64,000 nucleotides of DNA from UBA1731 sp964567665 (GCA_964567665.1 CAZMNN010000004.1:1-64000), one strand, 5' to 3'; shown: positions 35,528-44,655, numbered from the stretch's first letter. Notes: generated by a model from the sequence alone, not told the origin. Made by a program: numbers and translations.

Positions 35528-36615
35528 AGCGAATTGCGTTTCTCGATTGGTTGCGTGTGATCGCCTGTTTCATGGTGATGGCGATTCATGCCTGCGAACC
35601 GTTCTACCTTGGCGGCAAGGCGCCGGACGTGACGTTCATCGCCGACAGGTGGGATGCACTGTGGATAACCGTGACCGAGTGCATCTGCCGGGTATGTGTT
35701 CCGCTGTTTGTGATAACGTCGTCCTATCTTCTGTTTCCGGTGCGCTGTCCGACGGGCGAATTCTTCAAACGCCGCCTTGTCCGCATTGCCGTTCCGTTCG
35801 CAATCTGGGCTGCGGCGTATGTGGCGTACGCAGGTGGAAGCTGGAGCAGACTGTGCTTCAATTTCCCGGATGAGGGCGGTCATCTGTGGTTTGTGCCGAT
35901 GATTCTTGGCCTGTACGTCGTGATGCCTCTGCTGTCCCCATGGGCGGAGCGCGTAGGGCGCAAGGAGCTGTGCGGCTGGATTGCCGCATGGCTGTTCACG
36001 ACGCTTTTCCCGTTTATCCGCTTTGCGTGGAGCGGACTTTTTGGCGAACCGCCGTTCGGTGCGGTGCCGTACCTGTGGGGTGAATGTCCGTGGAACGCTT
36101 TCGGAACGTTCCATTACGTTAGCGGCTTCATCGGCTATGTGCTGGTCGGCCTTTGGTTCCGCAGGTTCGCTCCCGATATGGGATGGCGGCGGACGCTTTG
36201 CGTCGCAACGCCCCTTTGGCTCGCCGGCATCGCAATGATAGGGCTTCCGTTCTACTTCCGCATTCCGTCGTTTCCGTATTCGGCGTCGTATTCGGCTGCC
36301 GTATCGCTTGAGATGAGCATCGAGTACAACTCTCTCGGCGTTGCGCTCGCTACGATTGCGGTGTTCATGCTTTTCCGCAAGTTCGACTTTAAGGGTGCGG
36401 TGTATGAAAGGGTGGTGCGTCCGCTCTCGGAGGCAAGCTACGGAATGTATCTTGTGCATATGTTCATCCTGCCGGCGGCGTTTGAGGCGTTGCGTCCACA
36501 CCTCGCAACCCCGTTGACGATCCTTCTTGCTGCGATGGTCGCGTTCATGGCGTCGGCCGCCGTCGCGATTGCTATCCGGAAGATTCCGGCTGTCGGACGG
36601 GTTGTATGCGGGTGA
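35524..36615 (+). CDS. Acyltransferase 3 family membrane protein
   Basis: The 363-residue protein has about ten membrane helices and opens with FLDWLRVIACFMVMAIHACEP, cut here to its key parts: the D-LR and the conserved His of acyltransferase 3 (OafA/YrhL-like) proteins. These transfer acyl groups, often acetyl, to sugars of LPS O-antigen, exopolysaccharide or peptidoglycan. An internal KRRLVRI pattern (FFKRRLVRIAVPF) fits the family's conserved Arg. The acceptor is unknown. It is translationally coupled to the preceding small membrane protein. Confidence 0.82.
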   Translation: MKRIAFLDWLRVIACFMVMAIHACEPFYLGGKAPDVTFIADRWDALWITVTECICRVCVPLFVITSSYLLFPVRCPTGEFFKRRLVRIAVPFAIWAAAYVAYAGGSWSRLCFNFPDEGGHLWFVPMILGLYVVMPLLSPWAERVGRKELCGWIAAWLFTTLFPFIRFAWSGLFGEPPFGAVPYLWGECPWNAFGTFHYVSGFIGYVLVGLWFRRFAPDMGWRRTLCVATPLWLAGIAMIGLPFYFRIPSFPYSASYSAAVSLEMSIEYNSLGVALATIAVFMLFRKFDFKGAVYERVVRPLSEASYGMYLVHMFILPAAFEALRPHLATPLTILLAAMVAFMASAAVAIAIRKIPAVGRVVCG

Positions 36616-36661
36616 CGTTGCGCAGAGATGACATTCAACGCAGCTACATGGGGGTGCAGAC

Positions 36662-37624
36662 ATGATTGACATGAAGACAGATCTTGGCGGGCTTCAGATG
36701 GCGACGCCCGTCACGACGGCAAGCGGCACGTTCGGGTACGGCATGGAGTACGTCGGACTTCTCGACTATACGCGCCTTGGCGCTGTCACCGTGAAGGGTG
36801 TGCGACGCGATCCATGGCCGGGCAATGCGATGCCTCGCCATTGTGAGGTTCCGGGCGGACTTGTCAACGCGATTGGCCTGCAGGGGCCTGGCGTAGAGGC
36901 GTTTGTCAAAGACTACGTTCCGCATTACGAAAACGCGGTGTCGAAAGCCCTGGCCGCATCCGGAGCACAGCAGAGCGCCGTGCCGCCGCTGATCGTCAAC
37001 ATCTGGGGCGGTTCGGTCGAGGAGTATGCGGAGGTCGCGGCGCGTCTTTCCGCAGAACCGCGCAACCCTCTCATCGGGGCGATAGAGTGCAATGTGAGCT
37101 GTCCGAACGTGAAACAGGGCGGCCATACGTTTGGACAGGATCCGGCAGTGCTTGCCGGACTCGTGAAGGCGGTGAGGGCGGCAACCGCGCTTCCTCTCAT
37201 CGTGAAGCTTGCGCCGAACGTGCCGGACATCAGGCCCTATGTCGCTGCGTGTGAAGAGAACGGCGCAAATGCGATTGCGCTCATCAACACCATTCCGGCG
37301 ATGGTGATAGACATCAAGACGCGTCGTCCTGTTCTCGCGAACGTCACCGGCGGACTTTCCGGACGTTGCGTACATCCGGTTGCGGTGAAGTGCGTCTACG
37401 ATGCGCATCGCTTCTCGTCGATTCCCATACTGGCGATGGGTGGCGTGTACGGCTGGCAGGATGCCGTGGAGCTGATGCTTGCCGGTGCGACAGCCGTTGC
37501 GGTCGGCACGGCGACGTTCACCGATCCAGGCGCAGCAGCAGCGGTCGCTGACGGGATCGCGGCGTATTGCGAAGAGAACGGCTTTTCATCGGTGCGCGAA
37601 CTGACGGGCGCACTCGCCTCCTGA
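36662..37624 (+). CDS. pyrD: Dihydroorotate dehydrogenase, class 1
   Basis: The 320-residue FMN enzyme oxidises dihydroorotate to orotate in pyrimidine synthesis. The class 1 pattern NVSCPNVKQGG contains the catalytic base Cys147; class 2 enzymes have Ser here. SGTFGYG near the start and GGVYGWQDA near the end bind substrate and FMN phosphate. Length and motifs fit the 1B type, which works with the PyrK electron-transfer subunit and NAD; pyrK is not in the window. An SDR gene follows eight bases later. Confidence 0.92.
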   Translation: MIDMKTDLGGLQMATPVTTASGTFGYGMEYVGLLDYTRLGAVTVKGVRRDPWPGNAMPRHCEVPGGLVNAIGLQGPGVEAFVKDYVPHYENAVSKALAASGAQQSAVPPLIVNIWGGSVEEYAEVAARLSAEPRNPLIGAIECNVSCPNVKQGGHTFGQDPAVLAGLVKAVRAATALPLIVKLAPNVPDIRPYVAACEENGANAIALINTIPAMVIDIKTRRPVLANVTGGLSGRCVHPVAVKCVYDAHRFSSIPILAMGGVYGWQDAVELMLAGATAVAVGTATFTDPGAAAAVADGIAAYCEENGFSSVRELTGALAS

Positions 37625-37631
37625 CCGGATC

Positions 37632-38474
37632 ATGGCCAAATCACGCAACATACCGGGTTCGGTGCTGATCACGGGCGCATCGAGCGGAATCGGAGAGGCC
37701 TTGGCGGTCGCCTGTGCACGGCGGGGAGTGCGCAACATCTTCATATGCGGACGGAACGTCGAGCGCATTGCGGCGGTTGTCGGCAGGTGCGAGGCGGCGG
37801 CATCCGGAAGTGTGCGCGTCTCCGGAAAGGCTGTCGATGTGACCGATGAGCGGGCGATGCGCGAATGGATTGAAGAATGTGACGGGATTGCGCCCCTTGA
37901 GGTCGTGTTCTCCAACGCCGGAATAGGGACGGGGGCGGAAAGCGCAGATAACGTGCGGCGCACGTTTGCCACAAATGTGGGTGGCGGACTCAACACCGTG
38001 CTGCCGTCGATAGATCTGTTCCGCAGGAATGCGACATGGGCGGATGGGCGTCCGCGTCGGCGGCAAATCGTCATTACGGCAAGCATTGCGGGCTATGCGC
38101 CGCTCTCCACGTGTCCGTCATATGCGGCGACAAAGGCTGCGATGAAGAGCTGGGGGCTTTCTCTGCGCGGGATGCTGAAGCGCGAAGGCATATGGGTGAA
38201 TGTGCTGTGTCCGGGGTTCGTGCGTTCGCGCATAACCGAACGCAACACCTGCCCCATGCCGTTCTTCATGGAGGCGGATCGCGCCGCAGGAATCATCCTT
38301 GACCGTGTGGACCGCAATGTCGGGCTGATTGCGTTTCCGTGGCCGATGCGCTTCGGTGTGTGGTTCATGGCGTCGCTTCCGTGGTGGATTTCCGAAACAA
38401 TCGCCCGACTGCTGCCGGAAAAGACGTCGTCAGGGAAATGCAAGGGACGCAACGGCGGGGAGATAGCGTTTTGA
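37632..38474 (+). CDS. Short-chain dehydrogenase/reductase
   Basis: The 280-residue protein has the SDR cofactor loop TGASSGIGEA at residues 14-23, the NAG motif (SNAGIG), and the catalytic YAATK near residue 163 with an upstream Ser (TASIAGY). It oxidises or reduces an unknown substrate using NAD(P)H. A C-terminal stretch (WPMRFGVWFMASLPWWI) is hydrophobic, so it may touch the membrane. It starts eight bases after pyrD and overlaps the U32 gene's TTG as TTGA, so these genes form one unit. Confidence 0.85.
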   Translation: MAKSRNIPGSVLITGASSGIGEALAVACARRGVRNIFICGRNVERIAAVVGRCEAAASGSVRVSGKAVDVTDERAMREWIEECDGIAPLEVVFSNAGIGTGAESADNVRRTFATNVGGGLNTVLPSIDLFRRNATWADGRPRRRQIVITASIAGYAPLSTCPSYAATKAAMKSWGLSLRGMLKREGIWVNVLCPGFVRSRITERNTCPMPFFMEADRAAGIILDRVDRNVGLIAFPWPMRFGVWFMASLPWWISETIARLLPEKTSSGKCKGRNGGEIAF

Positions 38475-39754
38475 CGGTCCCGGAGATACTTGCGCCGGCT
38501 GGAGACATGACCTGTCTGCAGGCCGCGCTCGATGCCGGTGCGGACGCCGTGTATTTCGGTCTCGGCGAATTCAACATGCGCCGGAGGGCGGGCATCAATT
38601 TCCGGATGGAGGATCTGCCGGAGATAAAGCGCCGCTGCGAAGCGGTCTGCCGCCAGGGAACTGGCCGCCGCCAGGTTCCCGTGCGGCGCTATCTTGCGCT
38701 GAACGCGATAATGTTTGAGGACGAGGCGGATGAGGTCGAGCGGCTGATATGCGCCGCAAAGCCGTATGTCGATGCATTCATCGTGGCGGACTGGGGTATT
38801 GTTTCGCTGTGCCGCAGACACGGAGTGAAGTTCCACATATCTACGCAGATGAGCGTCTCCAATTCGGCCGCAGCCCGCTTCGTCAGAGAGCAGGGTGCAT
38901 CGCGGGTGGTGCTTGCTCGCGAATGTACGCTTCCGGAAGTCAAACGCATCGTCGCCGAGTGCGGTTTGGAGGTGGAGTGCTTCGTCCACGGCGCACAGTG
39001 CGTCGCGGAAAGCGGAAGATGCATGATGAGCCATTACGCCTACGGGTGCAGCGCGAACCGGGGTGAATGCCGCCAGCCGTGCAGGCGGATGTTTCTCGTC
39101 AAGGCGGTGGATCTCTATTCCGATGGGGACGGAAAGCCGATCCATGATTCGGATACGCAGTTTGCGGTAGAGCCGCATACCGTGATGTCGGCCAAGGATC
39201 TGTGTTCACTGCCGTTCGTGGACAGGCTGATGGATGCCGGAATCGCTTCATTCAAGATTGAAGGACGCGCCCGAAACGCCGAATATGTCATGACGGTCGT
39301 AGGTGCATACCGTGAGGCTGTGGATGCCGTTGTTGCGGGTACGTATTCCAAGTCGCTTGCGGAGAGGCTGGTTGAACGCACAAAAAGGTTCTTCCACAGA
39401 GAGTATTCCTGCGGACTGTATTTTGGGCGTCCTGGGGAGGATCAATTCACCGATACGCCGAACTCGTCTGCGAGGGAGGTCAAGCGGCATGTCGGCATTG
39501 TGCTGGATTATTTTCTCAAGGCCGGGATTGCGCAGGTGAAGATCCAGGATGCCGCCGTGAAGGTGGGCGATCTCGTGCAGGTGCACGGATCGACAACGGG
39601 CGTGAAGGAGTTTCGCATTGAGTCCATGCGCAGGGACGGCGAAGTCCCGGAGGTTGCGGAGAAGGGGACGTGGGTGACGTTTCCGGCGCCGCGATGCAGG
39701 GTGGGCGACAAGGTGTTTCTTGTCAGCCCGGTTGCAAAGGATTCGTCGGTATGA
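38471..39754 (+). CDS. U32 peptidase-family protein (TrhP/RlhA-like RNA hydroxylation type)
   Basis: Starting at the TTG at 38471, the protein has 427 residues. It shows the U32 N-terminus VPEILAPAGD, AGADAVYFGL, and the cysteine set HGAQCVAESGRC plus GCSANRGECRQPC that binds an iron-sulfur cluster in the RNA-modifying members. Despite the name, studied homologues (TrhP, RlhA) hydroxylate tRNA or 23S rRNA rather than cut proteins. The TTG is supported by GGGGAGA eight bases upstream and by the TTGA overlap with the SDR stop. A longer frame from 38339 lies wholly inside the SDR gene and is rejected. Confidence 0.82.
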   Translation: MTVPEILAPAGDMTCLQAALDAGADAVYFGLGEFNMRRRAGINFRMEDLPEIKRRCEAVCRQGTGRRQVPVRRYLALNAIMFEDEADEVERLICAAKPYVDAFIVADWGIVSLCRRHGVKFHISTQMSVSNSAAARFVREQGASRVVLARECTLPEVKRIVAECGLEVECFVHGAQCVAESGRCMMSHYAYGCSANRGECRQPCRRMFLVKAVDLYSDGDGKPIHDSDTQFAVEPHTVMSAKDLCSLPFVDRLMDAGIASFKIEGRARNAEYVMTVVGAYREAVDAVVAGTYSKSLAERLVERTKRFFHREYSCGLYFGRPGEDQFTDTPNSSAREVKRHVGIVLDYFLKAGIAQVKIQDAAVKVGDLVQVHGSTTGVKEFRIESMRRDGEVPEVAEKGTWVTFPAPRCRVGDKVFLVSPVAKDSSV

Positions 39755-39769
39755 ACTGGCGAGGTTGTC

Positions 39770-40969
39770 GTGTCGAAAGCGTTTCCGCATAGATGGATGA
39801 GCGTCGCTGTCGCCGTTCTGTCGCTCGCGATCTGCGGCGGAGCGTTTGCGTCCGGCACATATAGTGCGGCGCAGGGCATATTGAACGCATTGGCCGGAAG
39901 CCTGTCGGTGGATGTCAGACAAATCCATGGGGCCGGTTCGGACGGAAAACTGTCTTTGGCGAGACTGCGGATACAGCCTTCAGAGTGGATGGAGATTGCG
40001 CAGGCGTTCACCGAAGTGGTTGACGTGATGGGCAAGTCTGGTGCGAGGCGGGCAGCCCACATTGCGCGGTTGAAGGAGCAGGGCTTGGAGGAGGAGCCGA
40101 TGTCCGAGGCGGGTGTCGCGTTTGAGATGGAGGTGATGAACAACCGCTTCGCGTTCGACAGGTATGGATGTCTGCATTTCGACGACCGTTTCGTAAAGGA
40201 AGAGGAGCGCCCGGCATTGCGGAAAGTTGAATCGCTGTACAGAAGATTCCACCGGCGATGGGCGGCGGAACGCCGGCTCGACGGCAGCCGGAAGGCATCA
40301 GGCGCACAGGACGGAAAGTCCGTAAAGGATAGGCATGACGACTGCATGGACATCGCAGACCGCAGGAAGGAATGGCGCATACGGCGTGTTCCTGTGTTTC
40401 GTGGTTTTGAGGACGACCGCTATCAGGAGCATGATGCGCTCATCGTCCGATGTGTGGACGAGTTCAACCGCAACCGTGCGGCATGGGCAGGCGCTACGGG
40501 GAGTCAGGGGCGTCAGATACCTATGCTCACGACCGCACTGGTGAAATCGCACATGATCGAGGAGACGGGTGGACGGGACGCCAGGTCGCTTGCCGCATGG
40601 GAGGCTGATCCTCTTCAGGTAAATGTCCCAGGAGACTGGAGCGACGCCAAGACCGATGTCGGCCTTGCGAAACCGAAAAGGCGAAATGAAGGTACGGCGG
40701 AGCAGAACATCAAGGCCGCAATCAAGTATCTTGTCCGCAAGGGATTCGGCGTGAGCGGACAGCGGGCGGCAAAGCGTCCATCCGGCACGTTCGACGGTTG
40801 GCAGACGGCGCTCAAAAGGTACAATGGACGCAATCAAGACAAGGTTGACGGCAAGACGTACAGTGAGGTATACGCCGAACACATCGTCTCACGCGCCAAC
40901 GATCCTGACAAATTTGTGGCCATCAGAAAAAGGGTGGACGGTAAACATCAAGGAGTTGATCAGAAATGA
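39770..40969 (+). CDS. Secreted protein with lytic-transglycosylase-like C-terminus
   Basis: The 399-residue protein begins at a GTG and has a signal sequence ending near GGAFASG. The middle (residues about 60-240) is charged and unassigned. The last 140 residues recall lytic transglycosylases: KSHMIEETGG with a candidate catalytic Glu near residue 263, then NIKAAIKYLVRKGFG and ALKRYNGRN, matching the usual order Glu, niraGv-yL, aYNaG. This would cut peptidoglycan glycan strands. The assignment rests on motif order only. It overlaps folP as ATGA. Confidence 0.55.
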   Translation: MSKAFPHRWMSVAVAVLSLAICGGAFASGTYSAAQGILNALAGSLSVDVRQIHGAGSDGKLSLARLRIQPSEWMEIAQAFTEVVDVMGKSGARRAAHIARLKEQGLEEEPMSEAGVAFEMEVMNNRFAFDRYGCLHFDDRFVKEEERPALRKVESLYRRFHRRWAAERRLDGSRKASGAQDGKSVKDRHDDCMDIADRRKEWRIRRVPVFRGFEDDRYQEHDALIVRCVDEFNRNRAAWAGATGSQGRQIPMLTTALVKSHMIEETGGRDARSLAAWEADPLQVNVPGDWSDAKTDVGLAKPKRRNEGTAEQNIKAAIKYLVRKGFGVSGQRAAKRPSGTFDGWQTALKRYNGRNQDKVDGKTYSEVYAEHIVSRANDPDKFVAIRKRVDGKHQGVDQK

Positions 40970-41757
40970 CAAAGGTGATGGGCATAGTGAACGTGACGCC
41001 TGATTCTTTTTCCGATGGCGGCATGTATTTCCGTCCGGAAGAAGCTGTCCGGCGGGCGTGGAACCTGATTGCCGAAGGTGCGGCGATCATCGATTTCGGC
41101 GCCGAATCGACGCGGCCCGGCTATACGCCGCTGTCATGGTCGGATGAATGGGCGCGGCTTGAGCCTGTGCTGGGGGCGTTTTTCGGGTCTGCGCCGGATC
41201 GAGAGATGCGTTCGCGTCTGAGCCGGAGGGCGGACGCTTCCGGCGTAGCCGTGTCTGTGGACACGTACCATCCGGAGACGGCCCGCCGTGCCGTCTCGGC
41301 CGGCGTCAGAATCATCAATTGCGTATACGCGGAGCCTGTCCCCGAAATGCTTGAGATTCTGAATGAATTTCCAGGCACTGAGATTGTCATGCCGGTCGGC
41401 AGCTTTGGTCTTGTGGAGCATGACGACGGAATGAAATCGCGCACGTACATCGATCCGATGATTGGGTTCGGAACTACGCGAGAGGAGGATCTGAATCTGC
41501 TCAGGTCTGTTCCGGAGCTTGCGAAAAAGGCGCGTGTGCTGGTTGGCGCGAGCAGGAAGCGCATAGTCAAGAAGCTCACAGGAGAGAAGGTGACCGGCAA
41601 GAACCTTGGCGGCAACATCGGAATCGCCGCATGGTGCGCATTCAGCGGTGCATCCGTCGTGCGAGTGCACGACGTCCGCGAGACGTTTCAGGCAATCAAG
41701 GTGATGAATGCAATCTGCGGTCGATCGGATGATTCCGGTCTTGCCGACGGCAACTGA
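40966..41757 (+). CDS. folP: Dihydropteroate synthase
   Basis: The 263-residue TIM-barrel enzyme joins p-aminobenzoate to the pterin pyrophosphate in folate synthesis. GIVNVTPDSFSDGG opens the protein, DFGAESTRPG follows, and GASRKRIVKKLTG and RVHDVRE carry the pterin and phosphate contacts. Length is normal. It is coupled by ATGA to the transglycosylase-like gene. It ends five bases from the convergent, truncated gltB. Confidence 0.95.
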   Translation: MTKVMGIVNVTPDSFSDGGMYFRPEEAVRRAWNLIAEGAAIIDFGAESTRPGYTPLSWSDEWARLEPVLGAFFGSAPDREMRSRLSRRADASGVAVSVDTYHPETARRAVSAGVRIINCVYAEPVPEMLEILNEFPGTEIVMPVGSFGLVEHDDGMKSRTYIDPMIGFGTTREEDLNLLRSVPELAKKARVLVGASRKRIVKKLTGEKVTGKNLGGNIGIAAWCAFSGASVVRVHDVRETFQAIKVMNAICGRSDDSGLADGN

Positions 41758-41762
41758 TTGAA

Positions 41763-44135
41763 CTACAGCATCTTTTCGATGTCTCCAAGCTCCAATCCGC
41801 CGATGGGCGATGTGATGCCGCAGAAATATTTGCGCACTATCTCCGGACCAAGCCCAACCGCCTCGAATATGTGTGCGGAACGGTAGGAGCGCAGGGTTGA
41901 GATGCCCATCTTAGACATGATTTTCATAAGTCCCTTGCACACTGCGCACACGTAGTTTGCGGAGGCCTTTACGGCATCTGCCCCGCCGATCGAGGAGACT
42001 GTCGCAAGTGCGAGGTAGGGATTTATCGCAGTTGCGCCAAATCCAAGCAGCACCGCGAAATGATGCACCTCCAACACTTCTCCGGTTTCGGCAATTATGC
42101 CGGTGGAAGGGCGTACGCCAGCTTCCGTGAGAGCCTTGTTCACGGCGGCGACCGCCAGCACGGACGGAATCCTTTTTGGTGCAGGTCGAGGCGAGTGTGC
42201 GGAATCGATGGCCGTTTCGTCATCGATGCATGGCCTGTCGGAAAGTATGACAATCTTCGTTCCTGATTTAGCTGCCTCGACGGCTGATGCCGCAAGCGTG
42301 TCAAGCGCAGGTTGCAGGCTTCCGGTGAAATCCATTGTCAATGTAACCGACGGGAAGTCCCTGATGTTGCGGAGGCGTTCAAGTTCGTCATCTGTCAGCA
42401 CGGGGCGCGTGAGCTTCACGAGCCTTGCATGTTGCGGTGTCTCCTCAAGAATGTTCCCGACGTTTCCGATGTAAGTCATTATCGACATCACAAGCTCTTC
42501 GCGGATCGGATCGATAGGAGGGTTTGTGACCTGCGCAAAGAGCTGATGGAAATAATCGAAGAGAGTGCGTTGCCTTTTCGATAGACACGCAAGGGCGGCA
42601 TCGTTGCCCATGGCGCCGACAGGTTCGTGTCCGCTTTCCGCCATCGTCCTGATAATCAGCTCTACGTCCTCCTCCGTATAGCCAAATCTATGCTGTTCCT
42701 CTGCGAGTTCATCCGGAATCCTGGACGGAACAATCTCGTTGAACAGCCCTGTGACCGGTATGTGGTTTTCCTTTATCCAGCGGCGGTATGGTTTGCGGCG
42801 GGCGTAGTGCGTCTTGAGTTCTGCATCCTCCATCAGCCTGTGTGCATCAAGGTCGAGCCAAAGGAGCGAGCCAGGCTTCAGTCGCCCATGGCGAACAACG
42901 TCTTCCGGTGCGATATCGAGTACGCCGGTTTCAGACGCAAGCACGAACGTGCCGTCTTTGGCGAGTGTCCAACGGGCCGGTCTGAGTCCGTTTCGGTCGA
43001 GTGCAGCGCCAAGTCCCTTGCCGTCTGTGAATGCCACTGCGGCAGGCCCGTCCCACGGTTCCATAAGCGACGAGTGGTATTCATAGAATGCCCGCACGTC
43101 GTGCCCCATGTGATACTTTGCGCCCCATGCCTGCGGAATGAGCATCATCATTGCGTGTGGCGCATCGCGTCCGGCGGCGACGAGCAGTTCAAACATGTTA
43201 TCGAGTGAAGCCGAATCGCTTTGCCCCGGATGCACAATCGGCAGAAGCTTTGAGATGTCGTTTCCGAACAGATCTGACCGGAGGGAGGATTCACGCGCTG
43301 CAAGTGCGCTCAGGTTGCCTTTGAGGGCGTTTATCTCGCCGTTGTGCGCCGTGGCTCGGAACGGGTGTGCGAGCTCCCACGATGGGAACGTGTTTGTCGA
43401 ATACCGCTGATGCACAATCGCGAACGGCGAAGTGAACTCCGGATCGGAGAGATCGGGATAGAATCTTTCAATCTGTGTCGCGAGAAGCAGTCCCTTGTAC
43501 ACGATTGTGCGCGATGAGCAGGAGCAGACGTACGTCGCCTTAACCGTCTTTTCGATCTGCTTCCTGATAACATATAGCTTGCGCTCGAACGTACCGTCGT
43601 CGGTGGCGGCGGCGGAATCCATGCGGATGAACACCTGCCTGATGCGCGGCATTACGCTGCGGGCGTCGCGTCCTATCGCGGACGGATCGGTCGGCACGTC
43701 CCGCCACCCTGCGATTTCTGCATCTTCCGCCTTGATCGCCGTCTCGATTGCGTCCTCTTCGCCTTCGCCGCCGAATATCACGGCGATGCCGAATGGTTCC
43801 CCCGGACGGTTGTTGAGTGCCGGCATCATTTTCCTGAAAAATGCATCGGGTATCCTGAGCAGAAGGCCGGCGCCGTCTCCTGTCTCCGGGTCGTTGCCGG
43901 TCGCTCCGCGATGCATGAGACGTTTGAGAACCGTCATTCCGCTTTCGACGATTCTGTGGCTTGCCCGGTTGTTGAGGTCGGCGACAAGCCCTACGCCACA
44001 GGCGTCATGTTCATATGCGTTTCTGTACAGTCCATGGCAATCCTCCTCTCCGCCAAAGCCGAGTGTGCGCCCGACGGCGTGGAGGTGGTGTATGATTTCA
44101 CTGTCCTGACTGCATGTGTCGTTTGAACGTTCCAT
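41763..44135 (-). CDS. gltB: Glutamate synthase large-chain N-terminal half (amidotransferase and central domains only)
   Basis: The 790-residue protein matches the first half of GltB (about 1500 residues). Cys46 in HDACGVGLVADL is the class II amidotransferase nucleophile, and the preceding 45 residues would be a cleaved propeptide. HRGATGNDPETGDGAG and QRYSTNTFPSWELAHPFR follow. The central domain runs to SYRSAHIFEAVGLG. Then the protein stops at a TAG (41765-41763) just where the FMN/iron-sulfur synthase and GXGXG domains should begin. I chose the ATG at 44135 for its AAGGA site. It is either a split gene or a broken one. It converges on folP with five bases between. Confidence 0.8.
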   Translation of the reverse strand: MERSNDTCSQDSEIIHHLHAVGRTLGFGGEEDCHGLYRNAYEHDACGVGLVADLNNRASHRIVESGMTVLKRLMHRGATGNDPETGDGAGLLLRIPDAFFRKMMPALNNRPGEPFGIAVIFGGEGEEDAIETAIKAEDAEIAGWRDVPTDPSAIGRDARSVMPRIRQVFIRMDSAAATDDGTFERKLYVIRKQIEKTVKATYVCSCSSRTIVYKGLLLATQIERFYPDLSDPEFTSPFAIVHQRYSTNTFPSWELAHPFRATAHNGEINALKGNLSALAARESSLRSDLFGNDISKLLPIVHPGQSDSASLDNMFELLVAAGRDAPHAMMMLIPQAWGAKYHMGHDVRAFYEYHSSLMEPWDGPAAVAFTDGKGLGAALDRNGLRPARWTLAKDGTFVLASETGVLDIAPEDVVRHGRLKPGSLLWLDLDAHRLMEDAELKTHYARRKPYRRWIKENHIPVTGLFNEIVPSRIPDELAEEQHRFGYTEEDVELIIRTMAESGHEPVGAMGNDAALACLSKRQRTLFDYFHQLFAQVTNPPIDPIREELVMSIMTYIGNVGNILEETPQHARLVKLTRPVLTDDELERLRNIRDFPSVTLTMDFTGSLQPALDTLAASAVEAAKSGTKIVILSDRPCIDDETAIDSAHSPRPAPKRIPSVLAVAAVNKALTEAGVRPSTGIIAETGEVLEVHHFAVLLGFGATAINPYLALATVSSIGGADAVKASANYVCAVCKGLMKIMSKMGISTLRSYRSAHIFEAVGLGPEIVRKYFCGITSPIGGLELGDIEKML

Positions 44136-44328
44136 ATCGTTTCCTTCTTGAAACTGAGAAGCACAAAGTGTGCCAAGGCTGCCGATTGGCGGTTCTCTCA
44201 TCCGGATGGACATGGCCTGTGAATCAGTCTGTCCTGCGTCGAATTCTGCGCAAGGATGCGGTAAGATGAATATGTCGCCACATTTTTGCACGACATTGCT
44301 TTCTCGTCCCCACAATCTTGGTCAGATA

Positions 44329-44337
44329 TGGTATAAT
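44329..44337 (+). promoter_or_regulatory. Extended -10 promoter for the tRNA-Arg/tRNA-Met pair
   Basis: TGGTATAAT with the hexamer at 44332-44337, 17 bases before the tRNA-Arg 5' end. Confidence 0.7.
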
Positions 44338-44354
44338 GCGCACTCATTGATTGA

Positions 44355-44431
44355 GCCCCTGTAGCTCATCTGGACAGAGCAACTGCCTTCTAAGCAGTGG
44401 GTAGGAGGTTCGAGTCCTCTCAGGGGCGCCA
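44355..44431 (+). tRNA. tRNA-Arg (anticodon TCT)
   Basis: Complete cloverleaf: acceptor GCCCCTG/CAGGGGC, D-arm GCTC...GAGC, anticodon stem ACTGC/GCAGT with loop CTTCTAA (anticodon TCT), canonical T-loop TTCGAGT, discriminator G and encoded CCA. Confidence 0.95.
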
Positions 44432-44438
44432 ATAGTGT

Positions 44439-44515
44439 GGACCCGTAGCTCAGTCGGTCAGAGCAGGTGACTCATAATCTCCGGGTCGTGGGTTCAAGTC
44501 CCGCCGGGTCCACCA
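44439..44515 (+). tRNA. tRNA with anticodon CAT (elongator Met type)
   Basis: Acceptor GGACCCG/CGGGTCC, D-arm GCTC...GAGC, anticodon loop CTCATAA (CAT), T-loop TTCAAGT and encoded CCA. The paired first acceptor base argues against an initiator tRNA. The anticodon stem has a T-T mismatch. A lysidine-modified tRNA-Ile2 also has a CAT anticodon and cannot be excluded. It lies seven bases after tRNA-Arg and is probably cotranscribed. Confidence 0.88.
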
Positions 44516-44646
44516 GATATTTCCACCATCTCCGGTCTGCAATCCAGTTTTTTGCGCCGTTCCGTTCGTTTCTTCGGCATCGTGTTCAACGGAAATCACC
44601 GATACGAAAAAAGTGAAAAAGGGTGGTTGTATGGCGGTGCCGGTTT

Positions 44647-44655
44647 TGATATACT
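44647..44655 (+). promoter_or_regulatory. Extended -10 promoter for tRNA-His
   Basis: TGATATACT with the hexamer at 44650-44655, a one-base variant of the common TGN-TATAAT, 24 bases before the tRNA. Confidence 0.55.

Noticed and set aside
44136..44315. Sixty-codon N-terminal extension of the GltB-like protein
   Set aside because: No homology-like sequence; AAGGA is well placed for the ATG at 44135.
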